Below, piece by piece: positions 27,045 through 35,423 of a DNA stretch of 64,000 bases. Made by a program: the position numbers and the translations under genes. The stretch's first letter is position 1. Every line of letters starts with the position of its first letter. The notes under the pieces are model-generated. The model had not been told where the DNA came from. It did no database searches and saw only the letters and a program-made list of their open reading frames with translations. Source of the DNA: Paenibacillus agricola (lineage in GTDB: Bacteria; Bacillota; Bacilli; Paenibacillales; NBRC-103111); assembly GCF_011440305.1 (NCBI RefSeq), contig NZ_JAAOIW010000010.1, positions 234,665 through 298,664 of the forward strand. The letters run 5' to 3'.

Positions 27045-28052
27045 ATGTTGAAAAAAGCTGTATTTTTGGCGGACCCCGATAACAAGAATATCAGTAGGGT
27101 ATTCGATGAAACGGTTATGGGGCGGTTAAATAGCCAAGTTCAATTATTCCCAGAGTGGATCCATCCAGGGAACGCCAATAGCTACATCAACGAGCTTGCT
27201 GATGTGGAAATCGCTTTCTCAACCTGGGGACTGCCATTATTTACTGTAGATGAGCTCAAGGCTTATTTGCCCAATCTAAAAGCACTATTTTATGCGGCAG
27301 GCACTGTGCAACGATTTGCTAGAGATTACATTGCCCGTGATTGCATAGTCGTCAGCACTTGGGCTGCAAATGCCGTACCGGTAGCTGAATATACAGTAGC
27401 GCAAATTGTGCTTGCCAATAAAGGCTTTTATCAAACTGCCCCCCTTTACAAAAGCAGCTATAAAGCATCAAAAGAGTTATCTAAAGTATTCCCGGGCAAC
27501 TATGAGGCGAAAATTGGCATTCTTGGTGCAGGGATGATCGGCAGGCTGGTAATCGAAATGCTGCGCCCATATGAGCTACAGGTTGATGTATTTGATCCCT
27601 TCTTGCCTGATGCAGCAGCGGCGGAGCTAGGTGTCCGTAAAACGGATTTGCACGATATTTTCGCTAATTGCGATGTGATCTCCAACCATTTGGCCAATCT
27701 GCCTACGACAGTAGGGATACTGAATAAACAGCATTTTAACTTAATGAAGCCACATTCAACGTTTATTAACACAGGCCGAGGTGCCCAATTGGTTGAAGCG
27801 GATTTGATCCACGCTTTACGTGAAGATTCGACCCGTACTGCTTTGCTGGATGTTACTCACCCCGAGCCTGTTGCGGAGGATAGTCCCTTTATCCATTTGG
27901 AGAACGTGATCCTAACTCCTCATATTGCTGGAAGCATAGGTAATGAGGTTGCCAGAATGGGGCATTATGCTGCTGCGGAATGTGAACGTTATTGCGCAGG
28001 TCTTCCATTAAAGTACGGAGTCACTTTGAAAATGCTGGAGACTATGGCTTAA
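27045..28052 (+). CDS. D-isomer-specific 2-hydroxyacid dehydrogenase
   Basis: This 335-residue NAD(P)-dependent oxidoreductase has the nucleotide-binding motif IGILGAGMIGRLVIEML (about 156-172). The catalytic Arg is in INTGRGAQLVE, an acidic residue is in LLDVTHPEP, and the catalytic His is in LTPHIAGS. The family length (about 320-340) is met. AAGGAGG precedes ATG. It is the first of a run of sugar-modifying genes; two TIM-barrel isomerases and two Gfo/Idh/MocA enzymes follow nearby, so it probably handles a sugar-acid intermediate. The exact substrate is unknown. Confidence 0.88.
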   Translation: MLKKAVFLADPDNKNISRVFDETVMGRLNSQVQLFPEWIHPGNANSYINELADVEIAFSTWGLPLFTVDELKAYLPNLKALFYAAGTVQRFARDYIARDCIVVSTWAANAVPVAEYTVAQIVLANKGFYQTAPLYKSSYKASKELSKVFPGNYEAKIGILGAGMIGRLVIEMLRPYELQVDVFDPFLPDAAAAELGVRKTDLHDIFANCDVISNHLANLPTTVGILNKQHFNLMKPHSTFINTGRGAQLVEADLIHALREDSTRTALLDVTHPEPVAEDSPFIHLENVILTPHIAGSIGNEVARMGHYAAAECERYCAGLPLKYGVTLKMLETMA

Positions 28053-28056
28053 CATG

Positions 28057-28116
28057 CTTACGAAGTAAGTTTCGCTAAAGCAAAACTCAACAAATACTGT
28101 TTTGCTAAAGCAAAAC
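28057..28116. repeat. Cluster of short palindromes between two operon genes
   Basis: CTTACGAAGTAAG is followed by GTTTCGCTAAAGCAAAAC (28069-28086) and GTTTTGCTAAAGCAAAAC (28099-28116), the last two spaced by exactly 30 bp. Each can form a small hairpin. The cluster ends just before the AGGAGGG ribosome binding site of the next gene. Confidence 0.8.
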
Positions 28117-28133
28117 TTTTAGGAGGGACAAAC

Positions 28134-28910
28134 ATGCAAACGGGATTGTTATCGGTGACGTTTCGTCAGCTAGATCCTGGGGAAATCATTAAGCTGGCTT
28201 CCCAGGCAGGGCTGCAAGCGATTGAATGGGGCGGCGATATCCATGTGCCACATGGGGATGTGGAACGCGCTAAGCAAGTCAGGGAATGGACAATAGCAGC
28301 AGGTATTGAAGTGGCTTCCTATGGCTCCTACTACCGGGTTGGCAGCATCAATAAAAACAATTTGACGTTTGACCAAGTACTGGCATCAGCAGTTGCCTTG
28401 CAGGCTCCAGCTATTCGGGTATGGGCAGGCGACCAAGGCTCGGAGTCGGCTGATGAAGCATGGCGCAGCGGCGTAGCCGCCGATGCCGCGCGAATTGCAG
28501 GTCTGGCCCAAGCGGTAGGCATTACTGTGGATTTTGAATACCACAAAGGTACGCTCACAGATTCAAGTGAATCGGCCATTCGCTTGCTGGAGCAGATTGA
28601 CCATCCGAATATCCGCTGCAATTGGCAGCCACTAATGAATTTAACCGTCGAAGAGCGCAAGCAAGGATTAAGGGCAGTTTTACCTTGGCTTGCCAATCTC
28701 CATGTGTATCAGTGGGAGCCAGGCCTCCGACATCCTTTGCAGCAGGGTACATCCGAATGGACGGAATATGTCGCGATCGCCCGAGAAGCTCACGGTAGAC
28801 GTCACGCGATGCTTGAATTTGTTAAAGAGGATGCACCTCAGCAATTTCTGGAGGATGCGGAAACATTGAAATTAATTATAGGCAGCGGGCACAATGGATA
28901 CGGAGCATAG
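28134..28910 (+). CDS. Sugar phosphate isomerase/epimerase-like TIM-barrel protein
   Basis: This 258-residue protein belongs to the xylose-isomerase-like TIM-barrel superfamily (AP endonuclease 2 fold). It opens with GLLSVTFRQLDPGEIIKLA. Probable metal or substrate residues are Glu in QAIEWGGDIHVPHG, Glu in VDFEYHKG, His in LHVYQWE and Glu in MLEFVKED. Members include ketose epimerases, inosose isomerases and 3-keto-glycoside hydratases. AGGAGGG gives a clear start. It lies between the hydroxyacid dehydrogenase and an AraC regulator. Confidence 0.85.
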   Translation: MQTGLLSVTFRQLDPGEIIKLASQAGLQAIEWGGDIHVPHGDVERAKQVREWTIAAGIEVASYGSYYRVGSINKNNLTFDQVLASAVALQAPAIRVWAGDQGSESADEAWRSGVAADAARIAGLAQAVGITVDFEYHKGTLTDSSESAIRLLEQIDHPNIRCNWQPLMNLTVEERKQGLRAVLPWLANLHVYQWEPGLRHPLQQGTSEWTEYVAIAREAHGRRHAMLEFVKEDAPQQFLEDAETLKLIIGSGHNGYGA

Positions 28911-28947
28911 CTTTTCAGCTTGCCGTGAAGTGAAAGGATTGTGTGCA

Positions 28948-29742
28948 ATGAGCGGAATTCATCTCTACGAAAGTAAGCATCGGGAAAGCTACGTAGTGAA
29001 TGTCCATCATCATAGCAACTACCAAATTTTATATGCAATAGAAGGGGAAGGCTTCATTCAGCTGGATGGAATCAAGCATGCGATTGAGCAGGAATGTGCC
29101 GCGGTCATCTTCCCCCGTACGGATCATGCGGTTTCCTCGGATTCGCATATGACACTGCTGGTCATGGAGTTCGACACAGCGTTGATGAACGATGCCTTTG
29201 CCTCTAGGTGGAAGGAGGATGCAATCGACCATTCGATGCTGCTCCGCTTGAATTCGGTCAGCGGTAACGAGCTGCGGCTGTTGCTGCGCAAGCTGCTGTT
29301 CGAGCAGAAGCAGGAGGACGCATTAAGCCAATGGTCGATGCAAATCCATCTGCTGGAGGTGCTGCTGCTACTTGCCCGCGCCCAACAAAGCTCGCAAATT
29401 ACGGATGCCAATGGCTTGCGGGCAGACTGGATCCGCTCCTATATCGATTCCCATTATTTCGAGCCGTTAATGTCGGGTGAGCTTGCACAGAAGCTGGGTA
29501 TTAGCTCACGCCATGCCGCCCAAATTTTCAAAGACCAGTATCAGCTGACGCTGCTGCAATATTTGACAGAGGTACGGATGAGCATTGCCAAGAAGCTGCT
29601 GGCCGAATCGGATAAAGATATTGTGTCGATCAGCTTTGAGGTAGGCTATGAGTCGCTGCCAACCTTTTACCGTACCTTTAAAAATTATGTGAAGCTCGCT
29701 CCTAACCAATACCGTCAGCAGCACCGCAATTCCGGCGAATAA
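28948..29742 (+). CDS. AraC-family transcriptional regulator
   Basis: The protein has 264 residues. An N-terminal cupin-like sensing domain (VHHHSNYQILYAIEGEGFI) is followed by a C-terminal double helix-turn-helix (MSGELAQKLGISSRHAAQIF; IVSISFEVGYESLPTFYRTF; closing LAPNQYRQ). ATG 28948 follows AAAGGA by nine bases; an ATG at 28894 inside the previous gene lacks a good site and would add 18 residues. It probably activates the surrounding sugar genes: it is co-oriented at the junction of the two gene groups and the next gene starts 170 bases on. Confidence 0.9.
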   Translation: MSGIHLYESKHRESYVVNVHHHSNYQILYAIEGEGFIQLDGIKHAIEQECAAVIFPRTDHAVSSDSHMTLLVMEFDTALMNDAFASRWKEDAIDHSMLLRLNSVSGNELRLLLRKLLFEQKQEDALSQWSMQIHLLEVLLLLARAQQSSQITDANGLRADWIRSYIDSHYFEPLMSGELAQKLGISSRHAAQIFKDQYQLTLLQYLTEVRMSIAKKLLAESDKDIVSISFEVGYESLPTFYRTFKNYVKLAPNQYRQQHRNSGE

Positions 29743-29912
29743 GTGAAATTCCCTCCTTTGGGATAGATTAAGCTGTGTCGATGATTTAAAATAACGCTTC
29801 CATATTTGAGAATTTTGTTCCGAACTGATAAGACTTCTGCTTGAATTATCGATATGCTGTAGTTATCCGAAAAGGAAGCAACACTATTATAAATTGAAGA
29901 GGAGCCACCAAT

Positions 29913-31064
29913 ATGACTTTGCACACATTAGGAATCATTATGAATGGAGTTACAGGAAGAATGGGGACGAACCAGCATCTTATTCGTTCGATTCTGGCAA
30001 TCCGTAAGCAAGGCGGCGTTGTCCTTCCTAATGGAGATGTCATTATGCCTGATCCGATTCTTGTAGGTAGACAAGAGCATAAAATAAAAGCATTAGCTGA
30101 AAAACATGGCTTAACTCGCTGGAGCACAGATCTTGACGCTTGCCTAGCGGATTCCGCCAATCAAATATATTTTGACTCCCAAACCACTGTACTTCGCGCA
30201 GCCAGCATCAAAAAAGCAATTGCCGCTGGAAAAGCGATCTATTGCGAAAAACCTACCGATACTAGCCTTGAAGGCTCTCTGGAGCTTGCTCGTTTGGCTA
30301 AAGAAGCTGGAGTTAAGCATGGTGTGGTTCAAGATAAATTGTTCCTGCCTGGCTTGCTGAAGCTGAAACGCCTTATCGATTCCGGCTTTTTCGGTAAAAT
30401 TTTATCCGTACGTATGGAGTTCGGCTATTGGGTATTTGAGGGTGACTGGCAGCCTGGCCAACGTCCTTCATGGAACTACCGCAGTGAAGATGGCGGCGGT
30501 ATCATCGTAGATATGTTCGCTCACTGGCGTTATGTGCTGGACAACCTGTTCGGCGCTGTAAAATCGATTTCTTGCTTGGGTGCCACTCATATTGCAGAGC
30601 GTTTCGATGAGCAAGGTGAGCGTTACACAGCAACGGCTGATGATTCAGCTTATGCGACTTTCCTGCTGGAAGGCGATATTGTTGTTCAAGCGAATTCTTC
30701 ATGGGCAGTGCGTGTAGACCGTGATGATTTGTTGACCATCCAAGTAGACGGTACAGAAGGCAGTGCAGTAGCGGGCTTGCGTGATTGCAAAACCCAACAC
30801 CGCGTCAATACGCCGAAGCCAACATGGAACCCGGATATTGAGAATCCATTCGCGTTCACAGAGCAATGGGTTGATGTTCCTGCCAACCAGGATTACGACA
30901 ATGGCTTTAAAGTGCAATGGGAGCTATTCCTTAAGCATATTGTGATCGATACTCCATTCCCTTGGGATTTACTTGAAGGCGCTAAAGGAACTCAAACCTC
31001 CGATCTTGGGATTCAATCATGGAAAGAACGCCGTTGGGTTGATGTACCGGATCTGAAACTGTAA
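29913..31064 (+). CDS. Gfo/Idh/MocA-family oxidoreductase
   Basis: This 383-residue NAD(P)-dependent sugar dehydrogenase has an N-terminal Rossmann domain with an unusual nucleotide loop (IIMNGVTGRMGTNQ instead of GxGxxG), then AIYCEKPTD carrying the family catalytic Lys (EKP). The C-terminal alpha/beta domain includes GGGIIVDMFAHWRYVL, with Asp and His in the usual positions. GAGGAG precedes ATG. The DUF993 gene follows after 18 bases, so the two are co-transcribed. It likely oxidises a sugar hydroxyl to a keto group; the substrate is unknown. Confidence 0.88.
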   Translation: MTLHTLGIIMNGVTGRMGTNQHLIRSILAIRKQGGVVLPNGDVIMPDPILVGRQEHKIKALAEKHGLTRWSTDLDACLADSANQIYFDSQTTVLRAASIKKAIAAGKAIYCEKPTDTSLEGSLELARLAKEAGVKHGVVQDKLFLPGLLKLKRLIDSGFFGKILSVRMEFGYWVFEGDWQPGQRPSWNYRSEDGGGIIVDMFAHWRYVLDNLFGAVKSISCLGATHIAERFDEQGERYTATADDSAYATFLLEGDIVVQANSSWAVRVDRDDLLTIQVDGTEGSAVAGLRDCKTQHRVNTPKPTWNPDIENPFAFTEQWVDVPANQDYDNGFKVQWELFLKHIVIDTPFPWDLLEGAKGTQTSDLGIQSWKERRWVDVPDLKL

Positions 31065-31082
31065 TTTAAGGAGACCAGGATC

Positions 31083-32246
31083 ATGGCTGATAAATTAATA
31101 CTACCGAAGGCTGGCGGGGCGCTTTACGATTATGTAGCAGGAACAACGGCACCAATTGTAGCTCCAAAAGGCTCGTTTACTAGTCGGATTGCCTTCTCCG
31201 CGGCGCACGTGGTGTGCGACCCGTTCGCGGGTACGGATCCATTGAACCATCCTGCTATTGATTGGGACGATACGCTAGCGTACCGCCGCCATCTATGGTC
31301 GCTGGGTTTGTCTGTCGCGGAAGCGATGGACACAGCACAACGCGGCATGGGGCTTAAATGGGAGCAAGCGAAGGAGCTCATTAAACGCTCATTAGCTGAA
31401 GCTAATTCGGTTGGCGGCAAGGTTGCCAGCGGTGCGGGTACGGATCATTTGGCACCAGGGCCTAATGTTACGCTTGAGGATGTTGAGGCTGCTTACGAAG
31501 AGCAGTGCAGCTTTATTGAAGGGCATGGCGGCCAGATCATTCTGATGGCTAGCCGCGCCTTGGCGGCTTGCGCCAAAACGGCGGACGATTATGAACGTGT
31601 ATATGGCCGCATTCTTCGCCAAACGTCCAAGCCGGTTATACTTCATTGGCTGGGCGAAATGTTCGATCCAGCGCTTGCCGGATACTGGGGCAGCTCTGAT
31701 TTTAACGAAGCGATGGAAACCTGCTTGCGCGTAATTCGCGCTAATCCGGATAAAGTCGATGGCATTAAAATCTCATTGCTGGATGCCGACAAGGAAATCC
31801 AGATGCGCCGATTGCTGCCTGAGGGTGTTGTGATGTATACAGGTGATGATTTTAATTACCCGGAATTGATTCGTGGCGACGAGCAAGGCTATAGCCATGC
31901 GCTGTTAGGTATTTTCGATGCGATTGCTCCAGTTGCTGCTGCAGCATTGGAAGCATTAGATCGTGGCGATATGGCTCAATATGATGCTTTGTTTGAGCCG
32001 ACGATTGCTTTGTCCCGCCACATTTTCCAAAAGCCGACCTATGCCTACAAAACAGGTATTGTATTTATGGCTTATTTGAACGGGCACCAGAAGCATTTCC
32101 GGATGATTGCCGGAGCAGAAAGCTCGCGTTCAATCGTTCATCTGTCTGAGCTATTCGTATTAGCGGATAAAGCAGGCTTGTTGGTTCAGCCTGAGCTTGC
32201 GGTTCAACGTATGAAACGGGTATTGGCTTTATCTGGTATTGAATAG
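31083..32246 (+). CDS. DUF993 protein (dihydrodipicolinate synthase/aldolase-like)
   Basis: This 387-residue cytoplasmic protein matches the DUF993 family, which has an aldolase-like TIM barrel related to dihydrodipicolinate synthase. Features are ASGAGTDHLAPGP, VILHWLGEMFDP, DGIKISLLD (the Lys stands where class I aldolases form the Schiff base) and MYTGDDFNYPELIRG. AAGGAG precedes ATG. It sits between a Gfo/Idh/MocA dehydrogenase and a TIM-barrel isomerase. A retro-aldol step on a keto-sugar acid would fit the context, but no member's reaction is assumed here. Confidence 0.85.
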   Translation: MADKLILPKAGGALYDYVAGTTAPIVAPKGSFTSRIAFSAAHVVCDPFAGTDPLNHPAIDWDDTLAYRRHLWSLGLSVAEAMDTAQRGMGLKWEQAKELIKRSLAEANSVGGKVASGAGTDHLAPGPNVTLEDVEAAYEEQCSFIEGHGGQIILMASRALAACAKTADDYERVYGRILRQTSKPVILHWLGEMFDPALAGYWGSSDFNEAMETCLRVIRANPDKVDGIKISLLDADKEIQMRRLLPEGVVMYTGDDFNYPELIRGDEQGYSHALLGIFDAIAPVAAAALEALDRGDMAQYDALFEPTIALSRHIFQKPTYAYKTGIVFMAYLNGHQKHFRMIAGAESSRSIVHLSELFVLADKAGLLVQPELAVQRMKRVLALSGIE

Positions 32247-32277
32247 ACAGCTTTCCCAAAGACTGGAGGGGTTAAGT

Positions 32278-33099
32278 TTGGCACCATTAACGGATTTTGG
32301 ACGTTTAAGCTTAAATCAAATTACGACCAATAATTGGAGTCTGCAGGAGGCAGCAGAAGGCTGCGCCAGAGCGGAGGTTCCATGGATCGCCTTATGGCGG
32401 AACAAGGTAGAGGAAGCGGGCCTAGCCCAAAGCAAGCGATTCATCAATGATGCAGGCTTAAAAGTGTCCAGCTTATGCCGCGGCGGCATGTTCCCGGCGG
32501 CAACAGCGGCAGAGCGAGCTGTGCGCATTGAGGATAACAAGCGAGCTATCGATGAAGCCGCCGAGCTAGGCGCAGAAGTGCTTGTATTGGTCTGCGGACC
32601 GGCTCCAGACCGTGATATATTGGGTGCACGGAATATGGTTGAGGATGCCATCGCAGAATTGGTGCCTTATGCCCAAGAACGCAGCGTGATCCTTGGCATC
32701 GAGCCGCTGCATCCTATGTATGCAGCAGAGCGTTCCGTGATTAACACGCTTGCACAAGCAACAACGATTGCTGAGGGCTACACGCCCCAGCAGGTAGGTG
32801 TTGTGGTTGACGTATTCCACGTTTGGTGGGATCCTGAGCTTTATAAGCAAATCGCACGCGCCAGCGGCCGTATTCTGGGCTTTCATGTATCCGATTGGAT
32901 CGTACCGACACCGGATATGCTGCTAGGCAGAGGCATGATGGGCGATGGCATGATTGAGATTAGCCGCATTCGCCAAGCTGTTGAGGCTGCTGGCTACCAA
33001 GGCCCGATTGAAGTGGAAATATTCAATCAGGAGATTTGGGATCGTCCTGGTGATGACGTGTTGGCAGAAATGAAAAAGCGTTACTTGGAGCATTGCTAG
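32278..33099 (+). CDS. Sugar phosphate isomerase/epimerase-like TIM-barrel protein
   Basis: The protein has 273 residues. The start is TTG 32278, seven bases after GGAGGGG; a TTG at 32239 overlaps the previous gene and lacks a site. Superfamily features are SLNQITTNNWSLQEA, LVLVCGPAPDRD, GIEPLHPMYAAER, VVVDVFHVWWDPEL and IEVEIFNQEIWDRPGDD, giving Glu, Asp, His and Glu residues as the probable metal centre. The pattern resembles tagatose/psicose-epimerase-like proteins. It is the third gene of the Gfo-DUF993-TIM group. Confidence 0.86.
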   Translation: MAPLTDFGRLSLNQITTNNWSLQEAAEGCARAEVPWIALWRNKVEEAGLAQSKRFINDAGLKVSSLCRGGMFPAATAAERAVRIEDNKRAIDEAAELGAEVLVLVCGPAPDRDILGARNMVEDAIAELVPYAQERSVILGIEPLHPMYAAERSVINTLAQATTIAEGYTPQQVGVVVDVFHVWWDPELYKQIARASGRILGFHVSDWIVPTPDMLLGRGMMGDGMIEISRIRQAVEAAGYQGPIEVEIFNQEIWDRPGDDVLAEMKKRYLEHC

Positions 33100-33130
33100 A
33101 AGTCTAATATTCGATATCGAAATACCATAC

Positions 33131-33188
33131 AGAAGGCTTTTCGGCTGGACCAGCGATTGTTTATTCGTTGGCTGTCCGGAAGCCTTCT
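33131..33188 (+). repeat. Long imperfect intercistronic hairpin
   Basis: AGAAGGCTT (33131-33139) and AAGCCTTCT (33180-33188) are perfect outer arms; the inner part pairs imperfectly around TTGTTTATT. No T run follows, so it is more likely an mRNA processing or stabilising structure than a terminator. Confidence 0.6.
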
Positions 33189-33216
33189 AAGTATATGAGA
33201 GAAGGGAATATCCTCC

Positions 33217-34440
33217 ATGAAAATAATACGTGCAGCCTTAATAGGTGTAGGCGGATTCGGCAAAATACATGTGCGGCATTTTCTCGAATTGTCCGCTTTG
33301 GGCCAGCTGGAAATAACCGCGTTTAGCGACATTAATCCAGACGTCAACAAAGAGGGCTGGGAGCGGCTGCTTGCAAGCGGTGGAACCCCTTATACGGATT
33401 ACCGGACTATGCTGGACAGCCACCCTGAGCTTGATCTGGTCGTGATCGCCTCGCCTATTCCGATGCATAAAGAAATGGCTATCGAGGTTTTTAAACGTGG
33501 GATACATGTATTGCTTGAGAAGCCTCCTGCCGTTACGATTCAGGATTTGGATGAAATGCTAAATGCTCAAAAAGGGACAACCTCCTTATGCCAAGTGGAT
33601 TTTCAAAACACCTCAGGTGGAGCCTTCCGGAAGCTGCTGGATACCATTCACAGCGGCCAGATCGGTGATGTCCTTCATGTGACGGGAACCGGGCTTTGGA
33701 AAAGAACTCAAGCATATTATAATCGAACCGGTTGGGCAGGCAAGCTTGTGTTCAAAGGCAATTATGTGCTGGACGGCACAATCAACAATCCGTTGGCCCA
33801 TTTACTCAATAACTGCCTATTGGCGGCAGGCGGCGGGGTCGTCGAACAAGGAAAGCCGCTCAATGTGCAAGCAGAGCTTTACCATGCGAACCCTATTGAA
33901 GGGGATGATACCTCCTGCTTGCGTATTTATACTCAAAGCGGAGCCATCGTTCATTTTTATGCTAGCTTATGCAATGAAAAAGAAGAGACTCCGGGCATCA
34001 CGGTCAAAGGCACGCTTGGCGAGCTTATTTGGAAATATGACAATACGCTGGACATTCGAATCGGTTCAGAGCATAGTCTACATACTTCTCCTACTGAAGA
34101 TTATGTCAGGAATATGTACCTGAATCTATTCGCTGCTATTCGTGATCAAAATGTAGCTCTGTACAGCTCGCTCGAAATGTGCCGAAACTTTGTCTTGGCT
34201 GTCAACGGGGCATTCGAGTCAAGCCAAGAGACACATCAAATTGCTGAACCACATTTGACTAAGACGGATGAGAGCAGCACGACATTCACAGGGATTAAGG
34301 ATATTAAAAACACTATTGCTGAAGCCGCGGCTAAAGGTTTGCTATTCTCGGAACTGGATGTTCCTTGGGCAATTGCGAGCAAGCCATTTGAATTAGAGGG
34401 TTACAGTGAGTTTAAGCTGTTCGCTCCAGCCTCATCATAA
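33217..34440 (+). CDS. Gfo/Idh/MocA-family oxidoreductase
   Basis: This 407-residue enzyme starts with the Rossmann motif ALIGVGGFGKIHVRHFLEL. VLLEKPPAVTIQDLDEM contains the EKP catalytic-lysine motif, and a C-terminal GFO/IDH/MocA domain follows (NNPLAHLLNN region). It is only distantly similar to the protein at 29913. It lies 117 bases after the TIM-barrel gene, separated by a long hairpin, and may belong to the same transcript. It probably oxidises or reduces a sugar or inositol derivative. Confidence 0.88.
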   Translation: MKIIRAALIGVGGFGKIHVRHFLELSALGQLEITAFSDINPDVNKEGWERLLASGGTPYTDYRTMLDSHPELDLVVIASPIPMHKEMAIEVFKRGIHVLLEKPPAVTIQDLDEMLNAQKGTTSLCQVDFQNTSGGAFRKLLDTIHSGQIGDVLHVTGTGLWKRTQAYYNRTGWAGKLVFKGNYVLDGTINNPLAHLLNNCLLAAGGGVVEQGKPLNVQAELYHANPIEGDDTSCLRIYTQSGAIVHFYASLCNEKEETPGITVKGTLGELIWKYDNTLDIRIGSEHSLHTSPTEDYVRNMYLNLFAAIRDQNVALYSSLEMCRNFVLAVNGAFESSQETHQIAEPHLTKTDESSTTFTGIKDIKNTIAEAAAKGLLFSELDVPWAIASKPFELEGYSEFKLFAPASS

Positions 34441-34450
34441 AACCAGGCCA

Positions 34451-34479
34451 CCGTCTTTTTAAGATGTTTTGAAAGACGG
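34451..34479 (+). repeat. Intercistronic hairpin
   Basis: CCGTCTTT and AAAGACGG form an 8-bp stem with a 13-nt loop. No T run follows, so termination is doubtful. Confidence 0.5.
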
Positions 34480-34548
34480 CGTAGCTGTATATCTCCGATT
34501 CGTGTAAAATGAAGGTGAACCAAACTTGAAACAAAGGAGCGATTGACG

Positions 34549-35310
34549 TTGAAAATTGCAGCACAGCTTTATACACTTAGGGATTTTTTGAAAACCCCAG
34601 AGGATATAGCAGCTACCTTAAAAAAGGTTAAGCAAATGGGTTATGATTCCGTTCAAGTATCTGGCGTAGGACCGATTGACAGTGCAGATTTGAAGGCGCT
34701 TGCAGATCAAGAGCAACTAACAATTTGCGCTACTCACATTGGGTATCCGGAATTTGCTAATATCGATGAAGTTATTAAAAAACACCAGATTTGGGATTGT
34801 AAATATGTCGGCTTAGGTGGCTTGCCACCGGAATATCGGACGAGCAAGGAAGGCTATGCGGCGTTCGCTAAGGAATTTTCTGAAATCGGACGCAAGCTGC
34901 AGGCAGCAGGCTTGAAATTCATTTACCATAACCATGAATTTGAATTTGTTAAATTTGATGGGCGTACGGGGATGGATATATTATTCGAAGAGTCTGATCC
35001 GGAAGTTTTTGATTTCGAGTTGGACTTGCATTGGGTTCAAGCTGGCGGTGCTAATCCTGTGGAGTGGATTCGTAAAGTCGAGGGTCGTATGAAGGTTGTA
35101 CATCTGAAGGACTGGGCGGTTACTAGCGATAGAGAACGCCGTTTTGCCGAGGTTGGAGAAGGCACGATGAATTTTCCTGAAATCTTAAAGGCTTGCGATG
35201 ATATTGGTGTTGAATGGGGAGCCGTTGAACAGGATAATTGCTATGATCGTAATCCGTTTGACAGCTTGGCCATCAGTTTAGCTAACCTGCACAAAATGGG
35301 TTATAAATAA
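34549..35310 (+). CDS. Sugar phosphate isomerase/epimerase-like TIM-barrel protein
   Basis: This 253-residue protein starts at TTG 34549, nine bases after AAAGGAG; the TTG at 34543 is only three bases away from that site and less likely. Features of the superfamily are AAQLYTLRDFLKTPEDIA, ICATHIGYPEF, FIYHNHEFEF, DFELDLHWVQAGGANP, VVHLKDWA and GAVEQDNCYDRNP. The residues in HNHEFEF, ELDLHW, VHLKD and VEQD fit a divalent-metal active site as in inosose or 3-keto-sugar enzymes. A strong terminator follows, ending the cluster. Confidence 0.88.
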   Translation: MKIAAQLYTLRDFLKTPEDIAATLKKVKQMGYDSVQVSGVGPIDSADLKALADQEQLTICATHIGYPEFANIDEVIKKHQIWDCKYVGLGGLPPEYRTSKEGYAAFAKEFSEIGRKLQAAGLKFIYHNHEFEFVKFDGRTGMDILFEESDPEVFDFELDLHWVQAGGANPVEWIRKVEGRMKVVHLKDWAVTSDRERRFAEVGEGTMNFPEILKACDDIGVEWGAVEQDNCYDRNPFDSLAISLANLHKMGYK

Positions 35311-35360
35311 GAAGAATGCTTTCACAGTAAGCCTTCTATTGATGTCAAATAAGCTACATA

Positions 35361-35400
35361 AACAGAACACAGAAGCAAATAGCCTCTGTGTTCTGTTTTA
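35361..35400 (+). terminator. Terminator ending the sugar-oxidation cluster
   Basis: AACAGAACACAGA (35361-35373) and TCTGTGTTCTGTT (35385-35397) form a 13-bp perfect stem followed by T residues. Confidence 0.88.
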
Positions 35401-35423
35401 TCCTAACAGAGGAGGTCCCACCA

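Noticed and set aside
28057..28116. CRISPR-like spacing of repeats
   Set aside because: There are only two units with 12-bp gaps and no cas genes, so they are short palindromes and not an array.
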